A DNA stretch of 64,000 nt from Petunia secreta (lineage: Eukaryota > Streptophyta > Magnoliopsida > Solanales > Solanaceae). The notes under the pieces were generated by a model. The model saw nothing but the letters and a program-made list of their open reading frames with translations. It was not told the DNA's origin and ran no database searches. Below are positions 43,764-56,900 of the stretch, one piece after another (the stretch's first letter is position 1; the number at the start of each line of letters is the position of its first letter). The stretch spans positions 62,001 to 126,000 of the forward strand of contig JARKIP010000189.1 in the NCBI GenBank assembly GCA_029990175.1, in the 5' to 3' direction. The translations under genes were made by a program, and so were the position numbers.

Positions 43764-45516
43764 AATTCCCCCATACTTGAATCTTTGCTCGTCCTCGAGG
43801 AAAAAGATCTTCTTCTTCTTCTTCTTCGTTTTTTTTTTTTTTTTCTTTTTTTTTTTTTTTTATAAAGACTATTTTCTTCAAACTTATGATCTTTGTAGGA
43901 TAGAAAATTTATTCAAGATAAACTTCTTTCATCATGCTCAATGCAATTATTCTTTTTACTTCACCAAATTCCTTACCTTATTTCTGAATTTTGACTTGAT
44001 CAACAAGAACTTGCAGCCTTCTCCCCTTGAATCTTTTAAAATTGATAGAGTTATGATCATGTATTCAGTAAGTATCATTGTCTTGTCCATAGGCTTGCTC
44101 GTCATGTTCATCTCCACTAATATAGATACAATACTGACTTTCAAAATCTTTTAAGGACTTTTCATGGCTTGTAATGTTAGGCTTCAGGCTGGTAGGATAA
44201 GGATATTTGATAGTGACTGTTCTTTTTCCAGCTTGGAGCTCACATTTCTCAATTATTTCTCCATTCGGTAATACTTTTTTTTTTCAATTTTTTTCCTTTT
44301 TTTTTTCTTTTTGCTATATCATATATATTCATATATTCACAACATTGCTTCTTTTGGTAATATTTCTTCCTTTTGGTGATGTTTAATCTTTGCTCATTCA
44401 AAGCTGGAAGAAACAATAACTCTTTTTTTTTTTCTTTATATATATGTAAACAATATATACATATATCATATATATCTTTTTTTTTTTGTAATATATCATG
44501 GTGTTGGGAAAAAAAATAGGATTAAGGCTCAAAGAAGGGTTTGAAAAGATAAAAATATGTATATTTGGATAGAAAATTGAGAGGCTTGAATTGTGTATCA
44601 AAGAAGGCCTAATTTCATTTTTCAAAAATCAGTATCATCCATTATTTCGCCTCGAAGAACATTCAGAGCAAGTTCTAGCCAAGTTCATTGATTCTACCTT
44701 CTTTGTGATCATAATTTTTCTCAATTCCAATGATTTTCTGAGTTGAAGATGTTTGCTCTTGCTTTCACAAAGTCAAAATCATAGACATGAAAAATCATAT
44801 GGTGAATATAAAAAGAAATAATATTGAACAGCACGAACAAAAATTTATATTGTTAATTAAAAACCTACAATTAAGACCATAAATAAGAGGAAAATAGTAT
44901 ATAATATATAAATAACCTCCCCCATACTTGAACATTTCATTCTCCTGGATGAATATGCTTTTTAAGATAAGTGAAAGAAAGAAGGGTGAAAAAAAAAATG
45001 AAGAAGGATCAAGTGGTAGTTGGATTATATAAATATAATATAATTAATATAAAAATACTATTTTATTAGTAAAATAAAAATCTTTTTGGCTTTCAAATAT
45101 ACGATCACAGAAGAAAGCTTGAAAGAAACTGTGACCACACATGTTCTATGTGTAATAGACTGGATTATTTTTAGACCTTATCAGTCATTAGGTCCTAGTT
45201 TGAATATAAACTAGAAATTTACCTGTGCCAACATTAGATTTGGAAAATGGAATGGTTAACCAACCAGTAACTTAGGCATACCGATCACCATGGAGTTACT
45301 CCTGTCTAGGTGACTCTGTTTTTGTAGAGGCCTTCATGAGATGTTCCGGTTGTACAATAATCTGGATATTGACCAGATCAATTGGTTAAGCATTTAATTA
45401 GTCAGATCTAAGTGGGACTTATGAGGCTCCATTGCTTCACCCTCAATGGCTACGGGATAAAGAACCATAGTTCTGAGTTTAACGTCGTCAGCTAGACGTA
45501 GTAACAGCGGCACTCA
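43764..45516 (-). other. 3' non-coding region and polypurine tract of the nested element (unit 2)
   Basis: The polypurine tract is at 43764-43781 and a second similar motif at about 44916-44932. The T tract (43806-43861) is shorter than in unit 1 and interrupted by G and C. No env-like frame is present. Confidence 0.7.
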
Positions 45517-48500
45517 TCATACTATCATGGTTACTGAAGGGTGTTGTTCAAAATGTCCTCCAAAGTACAATTTTAGCCTGTGACCATTGACCTTAAATTT
45601 CTCTCCTCCATTGCTTTGTTGAATTTCAATTGCTCCATACGGAGTAACATTTGTAACATTGTAAGGACCTGTCCACCTGGATTTCAGTTTTCCTGGGAAT
45701 AGCCTGAGACGGCTATTGTAAAGAAGTACCTGATCTCCAATTTTAAAATTTTTTGGTCGGATCAAATTGTCATGCCATTTTTTTGTTTTTTCTTTGTAAT
45801 CTTGGCATTTTCATAGGCTTCCATACTCAGTTCATCCAACTCATTAACCTGCAAAAATCTATTTTTACCAGCAGAGGTTAAATCAAAGTTCAATGCTTTC
45901 AGTGCCCAAAAGGCTTTGTGTTCCAATTCAACAGGCAAATGGCAAGCTTTTCCAAAGACTAATTTATATGGAGATGTTCCAATCGGCGTTTTGAACGCCG
46001 TTCGGTATGCCCATAATGCATCATCTAATTTTAAAGCCCAGTCTTTTCTTGAGATTCCAACAGTTTTTTCAAGAATTCTTTTTAGTTCACGGTTGGAAAC
46101 CTCAACTTGCCCTTGAGTTTGAGCATGATACGGTGTTCCAGTTTTATGAGTCACACTATATTTTGACAATAAAGCAGAAAATTGCTTATTCATGAAATGA
46201 GTCCCTTGGTCACTAATGATGACTTGTGGTGTGCCAAATCTGGTAAAAATATTTTTTCTGAGAAAATTGCACACTGTTCGAGCATCATTCTTTCTTGTGG
46301 GAATGGCTTCAACCCATCGTAAAACATAGTCAACAGCCACAAGGATATATTCAAATGAATGAGATGAAGGAAAAGGTCCCATAAAATCTATACCCCAGAC
46401 ATCAAATATTTCACATACCTGAATAGATTGCAATGGCATCTCATCTCTCTTTGAGATATTACCTGTTCTCTGACACCTGTCACATTGTGGAACATACACA
46501 CGGGCATCCTTAAAAAGTGTTGGCCAGAAGAATCCAGCTTCCAAAACCTTGAAAGCAGTTCGGTTTGCAGCATAATGTCCTCCAATTGCTCCATCATGAC
46601 AATGAAACAAAATATTTGGCATTTCATCTTCAGGTACACATCTTCTAATGATATTATCTGCACAAATTCTAAACAAGTAAGGGTCATCCCACAGATAATA
46701 TTTTGCATCAGATATAAGTTTTTTCCTCTGTTGGTAAGAGAGATCTCGAGGTGTCCATTTTCCAACCAAGTAATTTGCAATATCTGCAAACCAGGGTGGT
46801 TGAGTCACTACTGAGCTGACAGAAAAGATGTGTTCATCAGGAAACTCTTCTTTTATATCACTAGACTCAAAAGGAGGGTTCTCTAATCTAGACAAATGGT
46901 CAGCTACCTGATTTTCTGTCCCTTTCCTGTCTTTTATTTCAAGGTCAAACTCCTGGAGAAGTAAAATCCATCTTAACAATCTAGGGCGGGCATCTTTCTT
47001 TGCTAAGAGGTATTTTAAAGCTGCATGATCAGTAAAAACAGTGACCTTGGTTCCTATTAAATAGGAACGGAACTTATCAAAAGCAAATACTACTGCCAGT
47101 AGTTCTTTTTCTGTTGTGGCATAGTTGAGCTGAGCTTCATTCAATGTTCTACTGGCATAGTAAATGGGACGGAAAATTTTATCTTTTCTCTGGCCTAAAA
47201 CAGCTCCAACAACTGTATCACTAGCATCACACATGACCTCAAAAGGTTGGTTCCAATCAGGGGATACAACTATAGGGGCAGATGATAATTTCTCCTTAAG
47301 AGTGTCAAAAGCTTTCATACAATCTCCTGAAAAATCAAACTTAACATCTTTCATCAAAAGGTTAGTCAACGGTTTTGAAATCTTTGAAAAATCTTTTATG
47401 AACCGTCTGTAAAAACCTGCATGACCTAGAAAACTTCTAACGCCTTTAACAGTTGTGGGAGGGGGTAATCCTGCTATAAGATCAATTTTTGCCTTATCAA
47501 CTTCTATCCCTTTAACAGTGATTTTATGTCCTAAAACAATTCCCTCGGTAACCATAAAATGACATTTCTCCCAATTAAGAATCAAGTTTGTCTCTTCACA
47601 TCTCTTAAGAACTAAGGTCAAGTGATTAAGACAATCTTCAAATGTTTTACCAAAAAGGGTGAAATCGTCCATAAAAATTTCCAAAAATTTTTCAGTCATG
47701 TCTGAGAAAATAGCTGACATGCAACGCTGAAATGTAGCAGGTGCATTACACAAACCAAAAGGCATTCTCCTATAGGCATAGGTTCCATGAGGACATGTGA
47801 AAGTTGTCTTATCCTGATCTTCTGGTGCAATTGATATCTGGTTATACCCTGAATATCCATCAAGAAAACAGTAAAAACCATATCCTGCTACTCTTTCTAA
47901 CATTTGATCAATAAATGGTAAAGGAAAATGGTCTTTTCTTGTGGCATCATTGAGACGCATGTAATCAATACAGACTCTCCATCCTGTTACTGTTCTGGTA
48001 GGTATGAGTTCATTATTTTCATTTTTTACAACTGTCATACCTCCTTTCTTTGGTACCACCTGAACAGGACTTACCCAAGGGCTGTCAGAAATGGGGTAAA
48101 TAATACCTGCAGCCAAAAGTTTTATTATTTCATTTTTCACAACTTCTTGCATTGCTGGGTTCAATCTCCTTTGGGGTTGGACTATTGGCTTGTAGCTATC
48201 CTCCATGAGAATTCTATGTGTGCAAATAGCTGGACTAATGCCTTTGATGTCTGCTATAGTCCACCCTAAGGCTCCTTTGTGTGCTGTCAGTACTTCAATC
48301 AATTTATGTTCCTGTTCTGCAGTCAGAGAAGATGAAATTATCACAGGAAATAATTCAGGCTCAAGATAAACATACTTCAAATGGGAAGGGAGAATTTTGA
48401 GTTCAATTTTTGGTCGAGCATTTTCTGATAGCATTTCTCCCTCTTTTTCAGAATCATTTTCCAATATTTCAGCTTCACTTCTAATTGTCGGATCATCATC

Positions 48501-49070
48501 CTGCCTTGTGCCAGATTGGGCCAAGCATCTTTCCAATGAGTCTGAAATCAATTGGTCATCTTTGAATTCATCTGCAAGATCACTAATCATGTCAATTGAA
48601 AAGCAAGAAGATGATGTCTCATCTTCGGGAAATTTTAGAATCTTGTGCATATAAAAAATGACTCTTTCTTCGTCTACTCTCAAAATTAGTTGTCCTTGAT
48701 GGACATCTATAATTGCTCTACCTGTAGCAAGAAAAGGTCTACCCAAAATTATTGGCTCATCAGGACATTCTTCCATTTCAAGTACTATGAAATCTACAGG
48801 GAACACAAATTTATCTACTCTCACAAGCACATTTTCAATAATTCCCTTAGGTTTCTTAGTACTTTGATCAGCAAATTGAAGAGAGACAACAGTATTTTTT
48901 ATGTCACCAAGATCCAATTTTCTAAAAATAGAAAATGGCATCAGATTTATTGAAGCTCCAGAATCACAAAGTGCTTTTTCAAAATATACTCCTCCCAAAG
49001 TGCATGGAATCGTAAAACTGCCTGGATCGCCAAGCTTTTGTGGTAGCTTATTTGAAGTATAGCACTGCAT
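45517..49070 (-). pseudogene. Athila-like pol, unit 2: long open frame broken near the integrase end
   Basis: 1102 codons are open from 49070 to 45762: protease DSGAS at residues 36-40, RT with FMDD at about 466-469, RNase H about 610-720, integrase zinc region about 823-866, DDE residues near 893, 953 and 990. A one-base deletion around 45796-45800 (GTAATC where unit 1 has GTAAATC) shifts the frame. The true C-terminus (MIRPKNFKIGDQVLLYNSR...) continues in another frame at 45765-45517. Substitutions relative to unit 1 include Arg to Met just before the RT palm (YMRLND) and Ser to Leu in the integrase core (DYVLRWVEA). The three stops of unit 1 are sense codons here, so the units lost pol function by different mutations. 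Confidence 0.92.
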
Positions 49071-50908
49071 TTTTCAGTAAGCATTACCACAGAAACTTCT
49101 TCTAACTTCCTTTTGCTTGACAAAATTTCTTTCAAAAATTTAGCATATGAAGGCATTTGCAATAAAGCATCAGTGAAAGGAATATTAATGTGAATCTGTT
49201 TCAGAATTTCCAAAAACTTTGCAAATTGACTGTCAACCTTTTCTCTTTTCATCTTTTGTGGAAAAGGGATTGTCACAGGGAGAGGAGTTATTTTTTCAAA
49301 ATTCTTTTCATCTTTTTTCTTGATTTCATTCTCTTCTGATGGATCATATTGTATTTCAACATTCTTACCCTTTGCTGCCTGGTGTTCAAAATGGTTCTTT
49401 TCTTGTCTATCAGCATATGGATCATCAAGATTCTTACCTGACCTTAAGGCGATGGCCTTAAGGTGTTCCTTTGGATTTTTCTCCGTATTGCTTGGTAAGG
49501 GACCTTGAATCTTTTCTGAAACAAGAGTTGCCAATTGGCTTACTTGAATTTCCAAGTTTTTGAGGGTTGAGTTTTGGCTTTCCATCTTTTCATCAGTGGC
49601 CTTAATGTACTTGTACAACAAGTCATCGAGACTTGAATGAGCTTGTTGAGGCCTTTGCTGATATGGAGCTGCTTGTTGATATGGCCTGAAATTCGATTGC
49701 CCACGATTTTGATTTTGGTATCCAGGTGGACCCTGTGCTAGTTGCTTCTGGAAGCTTTGAGAGTTCTCCACACCATTTGGATTGCTCCACTGAAATCCTG
49801 GATGTTTATGTGCCATTGGGCTTCCGAAAGGGTACGGCTTGTAACCGATGACATTAGCCTGCTCATCATTCTGATTGTTTGCGCGGCATTCATGGTTAAG
49901 ATGGTTTCCTCCACACATGTCACAAGCCTCAGACTGAATTGGTTGTTGTGCATTCACCTGAAAAGATTCAAACTTCTGTGCCAAGGAGGCAATCTGTTGT
50001 GTTAGTGTATTAAATGCATCTGCCTGATTTACTGTGGCTGCCTTTTTGATGGTTACACGATCAGATGGCCACTGGATAGCATTCTCAGAAATTTCATTCA
50101 ACAATTGCAATGCTTCTTCTGTGGTCTTTCCCATTATGGAACCTCCTGCAGCTGCATCTATCACATTTCTAGAAGAACGTGTTAGTCCATGATAGAAAAT
50201 ATATAACTGCATATGTTCAGGAATGTCATGATGTGGACATTTTCTTAACATTGATTTTAATCTTTCCCATGCTTGATAAACTGACTCAGTGTCAGTCTGC
50301 AAGAAATTAGAAATATCTTGTCTTAACTTTGTTGTTTTAGCAGGGGAAAAATATTTGTTCAAAAACTTCTGTGTCATCTGGTCCCATGTGGTTATAGAAC
50401 CTCGAGGCAAACTTCGCAACCAAGTCTTGGCATCTCCTTTTAAAGAAAAAGGAAATAGTCTTAACTTAATTGCTTCAGGAGGCACTCCATTATATTTAGC
50501 AGTTTCAACTAGTTCCAAGAAATCAATTAAATGGCTATGTGGATCTTCACTTGGATCACCAGTAAAGGTGCAAGACTGTTGAATTGTTTGAATTAGGCCG
50601 GTCCTAATTTCAAAGTTATTGGCTGCTACAGGTGGGTTTCTGACACTAGATTCACAGTTAAAGTGGTCAGGCCTAGCATAATCCCTTAGGATTCTGTTTG
50701 CTGGTCTTGGTGCCACTTCATCAAATTGATCCTCTACATGGTCTGGTGGTGGAATTCCCAATGGGTTATTGTTATCTCCTAGTTGGTGCTCCATTTTGTC
50801 ACAAGTTACAATTTTAGAAGATGATGATTGTCCTTTCCTGCGCAATCTCAAAGATCTTTCAATTTCAGGATTGTAAATGACCAACTCTTTATTAGAAGAG
50901 CGGGTCAT
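48947..50908 (-). CDS. Athila-like gag, unit 2
   Basis: 653 codons from ATG at 50908, nearly identical to unit 1 (for example Gly for Arg near residue 51, Asn for Ser beside the zinc knuckle). Capsid core, CDMCGGNHLNHEC knuckle and Gln-rich stretch are all retained. The last 36 or so residues are out of frame, as in unit 1. Confidence 0.9.
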   Translation of the reverse strand: MTRSSNKELVIYNPEIERSLRLRRKGQSSSSKIVTCDKMEHQLGDNNNPLGIPPPDHVEDQFDEVAPRPANRILRDYARPDHFNCESSVRNPPVAANNFEIRTGLIQTIQQSCTFTGDPSEDPHSHLIDFLELVETAKYNGVPPEAIKLRLFPFSLKGDAKTWLRSLPRGSITTWDQMTQKFLNKYFSPAKTTKLRQDISNFLQTDTESVYQAWERLKSMLRKCPHHDIPEHMQLYIFYHGLTRSSRNVIDAAAGGSIMGKTTEEALQLLNEISENAIQWPSDRVTIKKAATVNQADAFNTLTQQIASLAQKFESFQVNAQQPIQSEACDMCGGNHLNHECRANNQNDEQANVIGYKPYPFGSPMAHKHPGFQWSNPNGVENSQSFQKQLAQGPPGYQNQNRGQSNFRPYQQAAPYQQRPQQAHSSLDDLLYKYIKATDEKMESQNSTLKNLEIQVSQLATLVSEKIQGPLPSNTEKNPKEHLKAIALRSGKNLDDPYADRQEKNHFEHQAAKGKNVEIQYDPSEENEIKKKDEKNFEKITPLPVTIPFPQKMKREKVDSQFAKFLEILKQIHINIPFTDALLQMPSYAKFLKEILSSKRKLEEVSVVMLTEKCSAILQISYHKSLAIQAVLRFHALWEEYILKKHFVILELQ

Positions 50909-51342
50909 AAACTACTTGAAATTCTTTAAAGTAAAAAGAAAAAAAATTAAAATGAACTCTTTAACAGTTGAAATGGCAACACTACAAGAAAATATTAGGA
51001 ATAATAATAATAATAATAATAATAATAGTACTAGTTGAAAGGAAATATTAAAAAGGAATATAAAAAATATTAGTGATAATTAGTATTAGTTAAAGAAGTA
51101 GTATATAACAATAGTAGAAAGAAATATTACACTATAATATAATGCTATTGTTATGTATAGATAGTAGTGATAGTTGTAATGATTTAGTAGGAAAAAGATA
51201 AATTAAATACAAAGTAGATTATATTGTTTACTAAAGATAAAGCTATAGGTAATAATAATAGTATTATACTTAACACTAATAATAATAGCCAAAGGGAAAA
51301 AAAATGGCAAAAGCAAAACAGTGAGTTGTAATCTAAAAATTA

Positions 51343-51384
<42 letters not shown>

Positions 51385-52530
51385 ATTTTTAGTAGGACGA
51401 AGTAGTGATTGTATAGAAAGTTAGTGACAAAAATCTATAGGACTCATAGGTAGTAGTAACAATAATAGCAATATTTAGTAGGAGAAATTTAAAATACTGA
51501 TATAAACTTAGATATATAAACAAAAAATATTTTTTTTTTATAATAATAATATAAGTGAAATCAAGGGTGGAAGAACGATGACTAATACTAGGAAAAAAAA
51601 GTAGTAATAATAAATAGTAAAGAGTAGTAAGTAGTTAATTAGATAAAGTAGTAAGATGTAATAGTAGTAGGAAGGTAGTTAAAGTGATGGAAGACAAGAT
51701 GGTGATATGAAGAATGATGTGGTTCTATAGGTGGAAGTTTTTACGATAAGAGTAAGAGTTATACTATAGGTAGATATACAAAAGAGAATGTAAAGGAGAA
51801 AGTAGTAGGTGGAATGGTAAAAAAAAGTTTGAAAAAAAATACAAAAAGTAAAATAATATATTATACTATTATTAGATATAACAGTATAATAATTATATTA
51901 TTAAAAAAAATACTATAAAGAGAAAAGGTAAATAATGATGTACTAAAAAGAACAAAAGATAGTAATACTAGTAAACATAACAAAGTGAACGAAAATGATG
52001 AAAATAAGAGGTAATGATATTTCAGAGAGGAAAGAAGGAAAAAAAAAATAAAAGTTATAATAATGCTACAACAGTAGTAACGCTAATAATAGAAATAGTG
52101 GTAGGAGAAAGATAATACTATAATATATTAAAAGATGATAATAAAACAAGTACTGATGGTTATAATATTAATAAAATAATAGTAGTAATAATATGGTTAA
52201 AACAGAAGACACGTAAATGATAAAAATAGTAGGTATTGTAGACAATGAAAAAAAAACTGGTAAAGTAGAATGTTTCACTATTAGAATATAGTAAAGGATA
52301 TAGTATAGTGTCAGTAGAGAATGTTAGTAATATTAATATAAACTAAAGAAAGAAAAAAAATGTTAGAAGGAGAAGCAAAATTGTTAGAAGCAGTAATCAA
52401 TATAAATATTATTAGAGGTTAGTATTAGGTATAGCTATAGTAGTATTTAGTAGATTAAGTTAATAGTAATTGTATTAATAAGTCCTCAAATTAGTAATCC
52501 AATATTTAGTCCGAAGTAGATGTACGCCAA
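50909..52530 (-). other. 5' leader of the nested element (unit 2), C-poor on the plus strand, expanded AAT array
   Basis: Same composition as in unit 1. The AAT run at about 51343-51381 has roughly thirteen repeats where unit 1 has about five at 29022-29038. Confidence 0.75.
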
Positions 52531-52548
52531 TCCCCGGCAACGGCGCCA
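52531..52548 (-). other. Primer-binding site of the nested element (unit 2), perfect tRNA-Asp type
   Basis: TCCCCGGCAACGGCGCCA on the plus strand, the complement of TGGCGCCGTTGCCGGGGA, located six bases from the 5' LTR. Confidence 0.88.
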
Positions 52549-52554
52549 AAAATT

Positions 52555-53914
52555 TGACGAGGTCCAAAGTGCATAGGAATTGTCTGCTCGTTCTTGTCAA
52601 ATTCTAATATAGTTTAAGATATCGTCCCACAGAGATTGAGTATTCTATGCTACGGACTTGTAGTATTTTAATTACTATTTGAGAGAGTCAAATTGATGAA
52701 AAGTGGGTTTTTAGTTTAAATTTACTTAAATTAAAATAAAGAACTTCTGGAAGATTTCAAATTTAAAAGGAGTTGGGAATCGTTGAATTCACTTGGTAAT
52801 ACTTATAATAAATATCTCAGTTTTGACATGTATTTCTCTTAAGAATAATTGCTTATTGCTAATTCAATTATATTTTGCTCACTAAGAAAATAATCAATTA
52901 ATAACACTCCGTGAGGTTATGTATATTAATCAAATTATAACTAGTGACGATTAAACCGAAATATTTTTTCTTGCCTGAATTGTGCTAAAAAAGTAGTAAA
53001 AACTTCGTGAGAATATTTTTACGAAAAATCAATAATCTTACCTACAACAATTCCTCCGTGAGAATTAAAACTGAGGTAAACAAGATTAGAGACTTGGAAA
53101 AATAGTTTTTACTCTACTACTTTATTCATCAGTCATTATACATTAATGTTGCTCCGTGAGAATTACAAAATTAATATAACAATAACCTAGAGATAAAATA
53201 GACGGATATGAAATAAAGATTTAGTAAAAACTATAATTCCAGCACAGTGTTAAAATGTGATTAAAAAACTTCAGGCTAAGCATGTATTAAAACTGAGATA
53301 AGTATTATAAATATTACCGAGTTTCATCAACTATCCCAACAAAAGAGATTACTCCATTATGGAGTAAGAAAAACTTTAAAAATATAAAGACTAGGAAGAA
53401 GTAGTATTTCTTCTACAAAAGAAAACTACAAAAGCTTAAAGTTATAAAAGACAAAGAAAGAAAAAGAGCAAGAGAAAGTAGTTCTTGCAAGATGAAAATT
53501 TGATGATCTTCCATACAAAGTTTACTACCTATTTATAGATAAATTCCAAAGCCAAAGTTCTACCTAAGATGGCATATCCTAAGGTGGTAGGAAAATTTTC
53601 AAGATGGCCAAGGTGAGTTGGGTTTAGATGATAATTTCAAATATTCATACGTAGCTTCCTTTCATGAACTTTCTTCCGCTTGCACTTTTATTCTTCAGCA
53701 TAAAACAATTCACGGACATTACTATTAGTGTTATAATCACACTATGAATAATGTAATCATCAATGGTCATCCCTTATTTTTCTTCACCTTGGATAATTTC
53801 TTCTTCCTGCAAAATATGTTAGAAAATATGCGAGAGATGGATATATTTATTCACGTTTTATTTAAAATACTTAATATTTAACTATAAAAATATATCAATA
53901 AATTATATCCATCA
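52555..53914 (-). repeat. 5' LTR of nested element (unit 2)
   Basis: 1360 bp, including the 13-bp segment missing from unit 1. TATAAATAG on the minus strand lies at 53529-53537. Confidence 0.95.
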
Positions 53915-53921
53915 GATCCAC

Positions 53922-56900
53922 ATGGCCGGAGCCGTCCCTTCCACTTTGCATCAAAGTGTGAAGTTTATATGGGATAATGAAGAAGTAGTGGTCAAGGGCG
54001 AGGGAAACAGCCCCACGCATGCTAGCACCACGATTCCTATGGTGGACAACGCCGAAGAGCTTGATGGAACTACTTTCCACACGGTTGAGCTAATGAATGT
54101 GACCCGAGCATCTAAGGATGATTCGAAGAAAGGTACCCTACCCAGAGTCCCCAAGATGATTGCTGTGGAAATGTTGAAAAATGGTTTCAAACCTGGTTCG
54201 GGATTGGGAGCAAATCTGAACGGCATTACTGAACCCATCTGCTTGCCCAAGAATCTGGGTACCTTTGGCTTGGGTTACTGTCCCACCAAAAAGGAGATTG
54301 AGAAGGCCAAAAGGAAACCAGCCATTGCCATGCCAGAACCCCTTCCTTCCTTGTACCAGTCATTTGTCAAGGCACCGGAAGTCATTATACCGGATCTGAT
54401 AGAGGGAGTTGGCGATTTGTTTCTGAGTGATGATTTGGAATGCGATGTTATTATTGAAGACTGTGCTGAGGAGTCACCTGTGCAGAATGTTGAGGCAAAG
54501 GATCCGATGGCCAATTGGACCTGTGTCCCAGTGGAAGAGACCTGGTGAATGAACTCAACAGTTTATTTTGGCGTCACAGTCAGATTGAGGCCCTGAACTG
54601 TGTTTCGCTTTTGGTTTACGTTTATGTCTTTTCAAAATAATCTGTTTACATTCTGCATGTTTTACTTTAATGTATGCCTCCCTAGACTAGATTTTGAAAC
54701 AAATAAAATGCATTGCATTCTCCCTACTATTATTTTGATATGCTTTAATTATTTACTTTATTTTACGCTTTTGATTAATGTTCGTTTCTGTTTCAGCTTC
54801 CCACTTAACAAAACTGCCGAAACTTTGCTTGTGACATATAACGAAACAACTGAACAAATTGGTACTGATGCATTGAGTATTGGGGAGTTTGATGAAGATT
54901 TTGTTCCTGATGAAATAACAAGATAAGTGGATCAATTTGAGAACAAACCAAAGCCAAACTTGGAAGAAACCGAGTCAATCAACTTGGGGACTTCAGAAGA
55001 TGTTAGAGAAACCAGAATCAGTGTTCATTTGACCTCGGAAGAAAGAAGAGCCTATATTGAACTATTGAACGAATACCGAGACATCTTTGCTTGGTCTTAT
55101 GAGGATATGCCCGGTTTGAGTACCGATCTTGTCACTCACAAGTTGCCAACTGATCCTTCATTTCCGCCTGTTAAGCAAAAGAAGAGAAACTTCAAAACTT
55201 CCACAAGCAAACAAATATTGGAAGAAGTGCAAAAGCAATTGACCGCTAAGGTAATTCGATCTCTCAAATATCCCACTTGGTTAGCAAATATTGTGCCGGT
55301 GCCCAAGAAGGACGGAAAGGTTAGAGTTTGTGTTGATTATCGTGATCTCAACAAAGCAAGTCCAAAGGATGATTTTCCATTGCCAAATATTCATATCCTT
55401 ATTGATAGTTGTGCAAAACATGAGCTTCAGTCTTTTGTCGATTGTTTTGCTGGTTATCACCAGATCCTAATGGATGAAGATGATGCTGAAAAGACCGCTT
55501 TCATCACACCTTGGGGTGTGTTTTGTTATAGAGTTATGCCTTTCGGTTTGAAGAATGCCGGGGCAACATATATGAGAGCAATGACGACTCTTTTCCATGA
55601 TATGATTCACAAAGAGATTGAAGTCTATGTAGATGATGTTGTTATCAAGTCAAAAAAGAAAGAAGAGCATTTGACTGATTTGAGAAAGTTCTTCAACCGC
55701 CTTCGGCGGTATAACTTGAAGCTTAATCCTGCGAAATGTGCATTTGGTGTTCCCGCCGGTAAGATGTTGGGTTTCATTGTAAGCCGGAGGGGTATAGAAT
55801 TGGATCCGTCTAAAATCAAGACTATCCAAGACTTGCCTCCTCCAAAGAGCCGGAAGGATGTGATGAGCTTTCTTGGCCGCTTGAACTACATAAGCCGCTT
55901 CATTGCACAATCCACGGTTATTTGTGAACCAATAATCAAGTTGTTGAAGAAAGATGCTGTTATTGAGTGGACGGAAGATTGTCAAAAGGCTTTTGATAGG
56001 ATCAAGGAGTATCTATCTAATCCGCCTGTGTTAGTTCCTCCTGAACCTGGAAGACCATTGATCTTATATTTGTCTGTCTCGGAAAATGCATTTGGATGTG
56101 TCTTGGGGCAACATGACAAGACCGGGAAGAAAGAACAAGCCATTTATTATCTAAGCAAGAAGCTCACTCCTTATGAAGCCAGGTACACTCTCTTGGAGCG
56201 AACTTGTTGCACTTTGACTTGGACCGCACAAAGGTTAAGGCACTATCTCTCATCATATACAACTTATCTTATCTCGAGGATGGATCCTTTGAAGTACATC
56301 TTCCAAAAGCCGATGCCCACGGGAAAATTAGCAAAATGGCAGATTTTGTTGAGTGAATTTGACATAGTTTATGTCACCCAAAAGGCGGTAAAGGCACAAG
56401 CATTGGCGGATCATTTAGCTGAAAATCCTGTTGATGACAACTATGAACCATTGAGAACTTACTTTCCCGATGAAGAGGTCTTGTTTCTGGGTGAAGACAT
56501 CTCTTCCGAATATGATGGTTGGCGTCTTTTCTTTGACGGAGCAGCAAATTTCAAAGGTGTTGGTATTGGAGCTGTCTTAAGTTCTGAAACGGGTCAGCAT
56601 TACCCTGTTTCGGCCAAGCTCAGATTTCCATGCACTAACAATATGGCTGAATATGAAGCATGCATTTTGGGCCTTCGATTGGCAGTTGATATGAACATTC
56701 AAGAACTTTTAGTGATTGGGGATTCCGACTTGCTGATTCACCAAGTGCAGGGCGAGTGGAACACCAAGAATGCAAAGATTCTTCCTTATTTGCGTTGTGT
56801 CAAGGAATTGTGCAAAAGGTTCGCAAAGATAGAGTTCAAGCATGTTCCGAGGCTTCAAAATGAGTTTGCTGATGCTTTGGCAACTTTATCTTCCATGATC

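Larger units (their letters stand above)
42404..53914 (-). mobile_element. Nested Athila-like retrotransposon, unit 2 copy
   Basis: 11511 bp at the same position and with the same GATCC duplication (42399-42403 and 53915-53919) as in unit 1. LTRs are 1360 bp each (42404-43763 and 52555-53914). Most of pol is open, but a one-base deletion breaks its end, and the gag-pro frame break of unit 1 is shared. Confidence 0.95.
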
